Shown one piece after another: positions 58,628-64,000 of a DNA stretch of 64,000 bases. The notes beneath the pieces are model-generated. The model had not been told where the DNA came from, did no database searches, and saw nothing but the letters and a program-made list of their open reading frames with translations. The stretch covers positions 1 to 64,000 of the forward strand of contig NZ_MAXF01000030.1 of assembly GCF_001704635.1 (NCBI RefSeq), in the 5' to 3' direction. This DNA is from Streptomyces sparsogenes. GTDB lineage: Bacteria > Actinomycetota > Actinomycetes > Streptomycetales > Streptomycetaceae. The first letter of the stretch is position 1. Every line of letters begins with the position of its first letter. A program made the translations under genes and the position numbers.

Positions 58628-61363
58628 CTAGCCCGCCGACGTCACGCTCAGCTCCGCCACGCCCGCGCGCTTCTTCTCGTCCGCCGACCGCACGGTCACC
58701 CGCACATAGCGCGCGGGCCCCGAGTGCCCGGTGTGCCAGCGCCGCCCGTCCGGGGAGGTTTCCACCGTGTACGAGGCCGGGCGCGTCGCCGTCCACTCGG
58801 GCGTGACCTTCGCGATGCGTACGGCGTGTCCCAGGTCGGTGGTGAGCGAGCCCGACACGCCGTCGGGCACCCAGGAGGTCGCCGCGCTGCCGTCCAGCGC
58901 CGCCCCCGCGTACATGCCCGGCTCCTCCGAACTGGCGGTCGCCGGGCGGCAGCGGGCCAGGTTGGCGGTGGGCTCCAGGTCGGGGCGGCGGGTCTTGAGG
59001 ACGGCCGGGGCGCCGGCGCTCACCAGCCGGTCCCCCTCGGGGGTCTCGACGGTGAAGGGCGCGCCGTGCGTCAGCCGCACCACCGTCTGGTGCGCGCCGA
59101 TCGCCACGTCGTAGGTGCGGCCCTGCCAGCGCAGCCCGCGCAGCGTGACCCCGGCGGCGAGCTGGGGCGGCAGCATCGGGTCGAGCCGCACCCGGTCCTC
59201 GCGCGGCCGCAGGCCGGTCAGGCCGTGGGTGAAGACCTGGAGGAAGCCGCCCTTGCCGGTGAGGAAGTCCTGGGCCGGGGAGCCGGAGAGCGGGTCCTGG
59301 GCGCCCGCCTTCTCGCCCCGCGCCTCGGAGAACAGCTCGAACGGGCCGCGCGCGAACGGCTTGATGGCCCGCGTCAGATAGGTGTACGTCGAGCAGCCGG
59401 CGTCGCCGATGCCCGCCGCGTCGATGGCGTGCACCGAGTCGGTCATGGCCGGGCCGTCGGGGTCGGTGCGGGCGGCGTAGTAGTCCAGGGTGTTCGCGGC
59501 CGCCCGCGCGGACATCGGCCACTCCAGCGGATACATGAGCAGCACGGTGTCCGCCTGCTTGATCAGCGAGCCGTCGTAGCCCGCGTACTGCCGGAAGACC
59601 TGCTTCTGCGCGTCGTACGGGATCCGCAGCCGGTCCGCGATCCGGGTCCACCGCGCGGGCGCGGGCTCGCCGAGGAGGCGGGCGGCGCGGGTGGCGTGGC
59701 GCAGGGCGGTGGCGGCGCCGGCGTTGGTGAAGACGGCGTCGTCGACGCCGTTGCTGTACTCGTCGGGGCCCGCGACGTCCTTGATGGAGTAGCTGCCGTC
59801 GTCGTTGCGGGTGGCGCGCCCGGCCCAGAACTCGGCGATCCCCTTGAGCAGCGGCCAGCCGCGCCCGCGCAGCCACCTCTCGTCGCCCGTCGCCTGGTAG
59901 TACTGCCAGGCCGCGAGCGCGATGTCGCTCTGGAGGTGGTTCTGGGTGCGGCAGTGCGGCGGGTCCCAGCTGTGGCACTCGGTCCACAGATCGCCCTTGC
60001 TCGCGCTGGTCCAGCCGTAGAAGAGGCCCGGGTAGCCGAGCCTGCGCGCGTTCGCGCGGGCGCCGGCGCGGGTGCGGTAGCGGTATTCGACGACGGATTT
60101 CGCGAGCTGGGGGTGGGTGGCGAGCAGCCCCGGGTACATCCAGGTCTCCGCGTCCCAGAAGATCAGCCCGGCGTAGTTGTCGCTGCTCAGGCCGGTCGGG
60201 GAGATGCTGTCGCGGGCGCCGGCGCGGGTCGAGGACAGCAGTCCGTACTGCGCGGAGCGCACCCATCGCTGCAGTGCCGCTTGCCGCTCCCCCGCCACCT
60301 CGATGTCCGAGCGCCACAGCCTGTCCCAGGCGGCGGCGTGGGCGGCGAACAGCGCGGGCCAGCCCCGGTCCGCCGCCCCGCTCGCGGCGGCGCGGGCGTC
60401 GGCGCGCGGGGTGCGGGAGGTGAGCGCGGTGTCCACGCCGACGTACTTGGCGAGTTCGTACGAACGGCCGCTCCGCACGGGGAAGGTGACGGACTGCCGG
60501 GCCGACAGGTCCCGGACGGGGCTCGCCGTGTGCGGCCGCTCGTCGCGCACGCCCGCGCCGGGGCGCAGCGTGGAGGCGACCGCGCCGTCGGTGTCCGTGC
60601 CGTCCGTGCGGAACGCCACGTCCATCGTGCGGTCGCGGTAGCTGTAGCCGCTGCCGCCGGTCTGGCTCATCCGGCGGGCGCCGCGCCCGTCGATCCGGTC
60701 GGTGACGGTCGCCTCGCCGCTCCAGTGCGGGGTCATGCGCAGCCGTACGGCGCCCACATGGGCGTTGACGCGGTCGGCGAGCACGTCATAGACGAGGTCG
60801 GTGGCGCGGCCGTCGGAGGCGGTCCAGGTGAGGGAGGTGCGGACCAGGCCGCAGCGGAGGAAGAGCGTCTGGCGGTAGTGGGAGATCCGGCCGGCGGGGG
60901 TGGCGGAGGAGTACGTCTCGGCGCCGGGCCCGCCGGTCGCCACGTCCAGGGCCGTCCAGGTCGGGAGGGCGGCCGCGACCTGTCTGTCCTCGGTCGTCTT
61001 GGCGTTGTGCGCGTACAGGCCCGCGACGAAGGAGCCGTCGTAGCGGGGGGTGAACAGCGGCCAGCCGGTCTTGGCTCCGGTGGCGGCGTAGCCGGTGCCG
61101 TGGGGGGCCACGCGCTGGCCCAGGTAGCCGTTGCCGACGTAGGCGTCGAAGCCGCTGTCGGGGTCGAGCCGGGTGGCGGACAGCGCCCAGCCGTCGCCGC
61201 GCGGGCAGGGGGCGCTGCGCCCGGGGATGCCGGGTTCGGGGGCGGCGGTGGCCGAGGGAATCGGGGGCGCCACGGCGATCAGCGCGCCCGCGAGCAGCGG
61301 GGCGATCAGCCGGGCGGGGCGGGGCGGCCTGGCGGCGCGGGGCGGCCGGGGGGAGTACGACAT
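58628..61363 (-). CDS. Secreted GH65-type glycoside hydrolase/phosphorylase with discoidin domain
   Basis: This 911-residue protein has a signal peptide (RLIAPLLAGALIAVAPPIPSATAA) and the GH65 layout: an N-terminal beta-sandwich (SGFDAYVGNGYLGQRVAP), an (alpha/alpha)6 barrel with FWDAETWMYPGLLATHP, and the catalytic acid Glu535 in GPDEYSNGVDD. A C-terminal F5/8-type (discoidin) carbohydrate-binding domain follows (ATASSEEPGMYAGAALDGSAATSW through GVAELSV). GH65 enzymes hydrolyse or phosphorolyse alpha-glucosides such as trehalose, kojibiose or maltose. Secretion favours hydrolysis, since phosphate is scarce outside the cell. The start is ATG 61363. An inverted repeat lies about 80 bp upstream. 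Confidence 0.88.
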   Translation of the reverse strand: MSYSPRPPRAARPPRPARLIAPLLAGALIAVAPPIPSATAAPEPGIPGRSAPCPRGDGWALSATRLDPDSGFDAYVGNGYLGQRVAPHGTGYAATGAKTGWPLFTPRYDGSFVAGLYAHNAKTTEDRQVAAALPTWTALDVATGGPGAETYSSATPAGRISHYRQTLFLRCGLVRTSLTWTASDGRATDLVYDVLADRVNAHVGAVRLRMTPHWSGEATVTDRIDGRGARRMSQTGGSGYSYRDRTMDVAFRTDGTDTDGAVASTLRPGAGVRDERPHTASPVRDLSARQSVTFPVRSGRSYELAKYVGVDTALTSRTPRADARAAASGAADRGWPALFAAHAAAWDRLWRSDIEVAGERQAALQRWVRSAQYGLLSSTRAGARDSISPTGLSSDNYAGLIFWDAETWMYPGLLATHPQLAKSVVEYRYRTRAGARANARRLGYPGLFYGWTSASKGDLWTECHSWDPPHCRTQNHLQSDIALAAWQYYQATGDERWLRGRGWPLLKGIAEFWAGRATRNDDGSYSIKDVAGPDEYSNGVDDAVFTNAGAATALRHATRAARLLGEPAPARWTRIADRLRIPYDAQKQVFRQYAGYDGSLIKQADTVLLMYPLEWPMSARAAANTLDYYAARTDPDGPAMTDSVHAIDAAGIGDAGCSTYTYLTRAIKPFARGPFELFSEARGEKAGAQDPLSGSPAQDFLTGKGGFLQVFTHGLTGLRPREDRVRLDPMLPPQLAAGVTLRGLRWQGRTYDVAIGAHQTVVRLTHGAPFTVETPEGDRLVSAGAPAVLKTRRPDLEPTANLARCRPATASSEEPGMYAGAALDGSAATSWVPDGVSGSLTTDLGHAVRIAKVTPEWTATRPASYTVETSPDGRRWHTGHSGPARYVRVTVRSADEKKRAGVAELSVTSAG

Positions 61364-61586
61364 TGTTCTCCGTCGAGGTTCGCCGGTGAGGGTGCAGCGA
61401 CCATAAAGAGATGAACGTAACTGGTCAATAGATCACCCAAACGGTTCAACTATTGAACACAAGTCCGCACACGCTCGCCCCTTGGGCTGCGATTCCTCCC
61501 TGCTGCCCGCCCGACGCGCTTTCAATCTCTCGCGCCTACTTCCTCCGAGACCGAAGCCCGCCGACGGGGTCGGTTAGGATCCCCGG
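61364..61586. other. Divergent intergenic region with palindrome
   Basis: The region is AT-rich for this genome between 61400 and 61460. GTTCAA (61444-61449) and TTGAAC (61453-61458) form a perfect inverted repeat with a three-base spacer, a plausible operator for the GH65 gene. The rest shows no gene, and the plus-strand leader of the EamA transporter begins near 61560. Confidence 0.5.
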
Positions 61587-61631
61587 GTGAACGTCTACTG
61601 GCATGCCGTAACTCCGCCGCCGTGCGCCTGA
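61587..61631 (+). CDS. Putative 14-residue leader peptide before the EamA gene
   Basis: The GTG at 61587 sits seven bases after AGGA and opens VNVYWHAVTPPPCA, stopping at TGA 61629-61631. The reading frame contains single Tyr, Trp and His codons, a Pro triplet and a Cys. It overlaps the first arm of a hairpin, as attenuator leader peptides do. It is too short for domain evidence, so the call rests on the ribosome site and position. Confidence 0.45.
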   Translation: MNVYWHAVTPPPCA

Positions 61632-61698
61632 TCGGGCGCACGCGCTGAAGGCCTGACCTCTCAGCCCCCCGGCCGCCGCCCCCGCTGATCTCGCGGGG
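61622..61698 (+). promoter_or_regulatory. Two hairpins in the EamA leader, possible attenuator
   Basis: GTGCGCC (61622-61628) pairs with GGCGCAC (61635-61641), enclosing the leader-peptide stop. CCCCGC (61680-61685) pairs with GCGGGG (61693-61698) further on, 75 bp before the transporter start. Ribosome stalling on the short peptide could decide which structure forms. This is an inference from layout only. Confidence 0.45.
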
Positions 61699-61772
61699 CC
61701 GCCGTGGGTCGCTGTCGTGCGCCCGTTCGCGAATCCAGTCCTCATTGGTTTCGACGACGGAAGTTCACGACT

Positions 61773-62768
61773 GTGGCTCAGCACGCCTCTTCTTCACCCG
61801 GCATGTCCACCTCGCCCGGTACGCCCTCGACCCCCGGCGCGCCCGGTGCCTCGCCGCGCCGCCGCCGGGCCCGCCTCACCGACGGCCCGCTGCCCATCCT
61901 CGCGGCGGCGGTGCTCTGGGGCACCACCGGAACCGCCGGCTCCATGGCCCCCTCCGGCGCCCCCGCCCCGGCCATCGGCGCCGCGAGCCTGACCCTGGGC
62001 GGCCTGCTGCTGCTCCTCACCACGCGCGGCGCGTGGCGGCTCTTCACCGCCGCCACCGGCGCCGAGCAGCGGCTCCTCGCCGTCGGCGCGGTCGCGGTGG
62101 CCGGGTGTCCGCTCACCTTCTACCCGGCCGTGGCGCGTACGGGCGCGGCCGTGGCCGCCGTGATAGCGCTGGGCAGCGCGCCGGTCTTCACCGGCCTGCT
62201 GGCCTGGGCCACGGGGCAAGCCCGGCCCACCGCGCGCTGGGCGGTGGCCACCCTGGCCGCGGTGACCGGCTGCGCCGTCCTGGTCCTCGGCCCCCAACTC
62301 ACCGGCAGCCCGGCGCACATGGACACCGTGGGGATCGCGCTCGCCGCGCTGGCGGGGCTGTCGTACGCCGTGTACTCGCTCCTCGGCGGGCGTCTCATCG
62401 GCCGGGGGCACCCCTCCGCCGCGGTGATGGGCGCGATGTTCGGCGCGGCGGGGCTGCTGGTGCTCCCCGTCCTGCTCGCCACCGGGACGGCCTGGCTGGC
62501 CACCGTACGCGGCGCGGCGGTGGCCCTCCACCTCGCGGTGTTCCCCACCTTCCTCGCCTACCGCCTCTTCGGCCACGGCCTGCGCCACACCCCGGCGTCG
62601 GTCGCCACCACCCTCACCCTGGCCGAGGCCGCGGTGGCGGCGCTGCTCGGCATCACGGTCCTCGGCGAGCGGCTGCCGGTGGTGTCCTGGTGCGGCCTGG
62701 CGGTCCTGTCCCTGGGCCTGGCGCTGCTGACCGTGCCAGGCCGACCGGGGCGCCGCGGGTCCCGCTGA
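61773..62768 (+). CDS. EamA/DMT-family transporter
   Basis: This 331-residue membrane protein has about ten hydrophobic helices in two repeated halves (ILAAAVLWGTTGTAGSMAP begins the first; GIALAALAGLSYAVYSLLGGRLIG begins the second). The final pair is VATTLTLAEAAVAALLGITVLGERLP, the EamA hallmark. Members export amino acids or other metabolites. GTG 61773 follows GGAAG at a nine-base distance. ATG 61803 is an alternative. The first 35 residues are a Ser-Pro-Gly-rich cytoplasmic tail. A possible leader peptide and two hairpins lie upstream, which would suit a transporter controlled by an amino acid. Confidence 0.87.
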   Translation: MAQHASSSPGMSTSPGTPSTPGAPGASPRRRRARLTDGPLPILAAAVLWGTTGTAGSMAPSGAPAPAIGAASLTLGGLLLLLTTRGAWRLFTAATGAEQRLLAVGAVAVAGCPLTFYPAVARTGAAVAAVIALGSAPVFTGLLAWATGQARPTARWAVATLAAVTGCAVLVLGPQLTGSPAHMDTVGIALAALAGLSYAVYSLLGGRLIGRGHPSAAVMGAMFGAAGLLVLPVLLATGTAWLATVRGAAVALHLAVFPTFLAYRLFGHGLRHTPASVATTLTLAEAAVAALLGITVLGERLPVVSWCGLAVLSLGLALLTVPGRPGRRGSR

Positions 62769-62775
62769 CCCCCGG

Positions 62776-62822
62776 CCCACCCCGTGGCGGCCCGACCGTC
62801 GGCCGCGCCGCCACGGGGTGGG
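62776..62822 (+). terminator. Terminator after the EamA gene
   Basis: A perfect 16-bp stem (62776-62791 with 62807-62822, arm CCCACCCCGTGGCGGC) around a 15-base loop starts 8 bp after the stop codon, followed by GTTAACC. Confidence 0.8.
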
Positions 62823-62899
62823 GTTAACCCCCAACCCCACGTGGTGGCCTGCCGGATGGGCGGCGACACCTGATCACGGCGAGGGTGTGTCCATCGGGA

Positions 62900-62962
62900 A
62901 ACGCCCCGGAAGACGGCCCGGGAAACGCCCGGAAGACCACCCGGAAGACCACCTCGGATCAG
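62900..62962. repeat. Short tandem repeats before the amidohydrolase
   Basis: GGGAAACGCCC and CGGAAGAC units alternate: GGGAAACGCCCCGGAAGAC, then GGGAAACGCCCGGAAGAC, then two further copies of CCCGGAAGACCAC type. They end about 13 bp before the start codon and may include a spurious ribosome-like site. Confidence 0.6.
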
Positions 62963-62974
62963 ATAGGGAAGACA

Positions 62975-64000
62975 GTGACTCGTCCCAGGAAAAACGCCCT
63001 CGCACGCCGCACCCTGCTCGCCGGCCTCGCCACGGCGGCCGCCGGCGGGATCGGATGGGGAGCCGCGGGAACGGCCGTCGCCGGCGGCCGGGGCCTGGCA
63101 GTGGCAGACGGGCGGGTGGCGCAAGGGGCGGTGGACGCCGAGGTGGCGCGCCTGGAGTCCCGGTTGATCGCGCTGCGCCGGGACCTCCACGCCCACCCCG
63201 AGGCGCCGGGGCAGGAGCGGCGGACCGCCGACGTGGTGGCCCGCGAGCTGCGGGCGGCCGGGCTGGCCGTCACCACGGGGGTGGGCGGCCACGGTGTGAT
63301 CGGCGTCCTGCGGGGCTCGCGACCCGGCCGTACCGTCGCGTACCGGGCGGACATGGACGCGGTGCCGCCCGGGGACATCGTCGGGGGCGGCCCGGCGGCC
63401 GCCCACCTCTGCGGACACGACGTCCACACCGCGGTGGCCGTCGGCGTCGCCCAGGTGCTGGCCCGGTTCCGGCGGCGGCTGAGCGGAACTGCGGTGTTCC
63501 TCTTCCAGCCCGCCGAGGAGGCCCTGGCCGGGGCCCGCGCGATGATCGACACGGGGGTGCTGGAGCGCACCGGCGTCGAGGAGATCCACGCGCTGCACTG
63601 CGGCCCTTTCCCGGTGGGCCGGTTCGCCGTGACCCCGGGCTACGGGCTGCCGGGCCAGGACCGCGCCGAGGTGACCCTCTCGGGTCCTGACGCGCCCGAC
63701 GCCGCACGGCGCCTGGCCGCCGAGATCGGCGGCCTCGCCACGGTGGCGCCGCCGCAGACACCCGCGGACCTGGAGCGGATGGTCGCCGACGTGCAGACGC
63801 CCGACGGTCCGCTGGCCCGGTTCGTGGCCGTCCGGGCCAGGGCGCAGGAGGCCAAGGTGGCGGTGTCGTACCGCTGCTGGCCGCAGGAGCGGTACGCGGA
63901 GGTCCGCGAGGACATCCGCCGGCTGGCCGGGTCGTACGCCGGGGCCGCGGTGAGCTTCCCCGCCGAGCCGTTCCCCGCCCTGGTCTGCCCGGAACCGGAC
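62975..64000 (+). CDS. M20-family amidohydrolase with Tat-like signal, 3' truncated by the window
   Basis: The first 342 codons are present and the gene continues past the window. GTG 62975 follows GGGAAG. The N-terminus is basic with Arg pairs (TRPRKNALARRTLLAGLATAAAGG), a signal of the twin-arginine type or a close variant, so the enzyme is likely exported. M20 motifs follow: LRRDLHAHPEAPG, VAYRADMDAVPPG, the metal site CGHDVHTAVAVG (Cys, His, His) and QPAEEALAGARAMIDTG with the catalytic Glu pair, then HCGPFPVG. Such peptidases remove acyl groups from amino acids or cut small amide compounds. The dimerisation domain begins around residue 220 and is incomplete here. Confidence 0.88.
   Translation, partial: MTRPRKNALARRTLLAGLATAAAGGIGWGAAGTAVAGGRGLAVADGRVAQGAVDAEVARLESRLIALRRDLHAHPEAPGQERRTADVVARELRAAGLAVTTGVGGHGVIGVLRGSRPGRTVAYRADMDAVPPGDIVGGGPAAAHLCGHDVHTAVAVGVAQVLARFRRRLSGTAVFLFQPAEEALAGARAMIDTGVLERTGVEEIHALHCGPFPVGRFAVTPGYGLPGQDRAEVTLSGPDAPDAARRLAAEIGGLATVAPPQTPADLERMVADVQTPDGPLARFVAVRARAQEAKVAVSYRCWPQERYAEVREDIRRLAGSYAGAAVSFPAEPFPALVCPEPD

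Noticed and set aside
61536..61784. 82-codon minus-strand frame across the EamA leader
   Set aside because: It has no recognisable domain and runs over two hairpins; it is likely a shadow of GC-rich leader sequence.
1..64000. tRNA, rRNA or prophage genes
   Set aside because: No cloverleaf, rRNA-like segment, integrase, terminase or capsid-type gene was seen on reading through both strands.

Overview
This 64-kb window looks like a piece of Streptomyces chromosome (or a very close relative). GC is very high, with strong third-position GC; GTG starts and ATGA/GTGA start-stop overlaps are frequent; the gene families are typical of the genus (AfsR/SARP regulator, S37 secreted peptidase, Tat and lipoprotein exports); and there is one rare TTA codon. 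I see no tRNA, rRNA, phage, integrase or CRISPR features. Most of the window reads as stable backbone with two lanthipeptide loci set into it.

Layout. (1) 1-8.1 kb: start of an MMPL-type exporter and its divergent TetR regulator; a copper chaperone and copper ATPase behind a CsoR-type palindrome; citrate synthase; a RecD2-like helicase. (2) 8.1-14.1 kb: a complete ribose uptake and catabolism operon, rbsR-A-C-B-K-D. (3) 14.5-15.3 kb: an endonuclease/exonuclease/phosphatase-family enzyme. (4) 15.6-25.4 kb: a two-component class II lanthipeptide locus with a SARP regulator, an alpha precursor (lipid-II-binding CTLTKEC motif), a beta precursor (CPTTKCTSRC tail), one ordinary LanM, and a 1,683-residue protein fusing a C39-peptidase ABC exporter (LanT) to a complete second LanM. 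The free LanM carries an in-frame TTA codon. (5) 25.5-28 kb: MerR with a divergent Old Yellow Enzyme, then a fructosamine kinase-like gene. (6) 28-39.9 kb: two minus-strand operons for uptake and breakdown of an unidentified carbohydrate (ABC importer, two Gfo/Idh/MocA dehydrogenases, a TIM-barrel isomerase, DUF993, a cupin, a PmoA-like protein). Both start beside the same 12-bp LacI-type palindrome, and a LacI gene faces one of them. (7) 40-46.1 kb: MarR-GNAT fusion, methyltransferase, another isomerase, a small lipoprotein whose start lies inside a MITE-like repeat, and a secreted GH3 hexosaminidase. (8) 46.1-52.5 kb: a class I lanthipeptide locus (LanA, full-length LanB, LanC) next to a secreted S37 peptidase. 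(9) 52.6-64 kb: a conserved hypothetical protein, a fused heterodimer-type ABC exporter, XRE regulator and methionine aminopeptidase, GH65 enzyme, an EamA transporter behind a possible leader peptide, and the start of an M20 amidohydrolase.

The most notable biology is in region 4. Two LanM enzymes would each modify one precursor, and the fused protein would join modification, leader removal after a shared HGG site, and export in one membrane-bound chain. Assignments come from reading motifs and translations; no database search was run.
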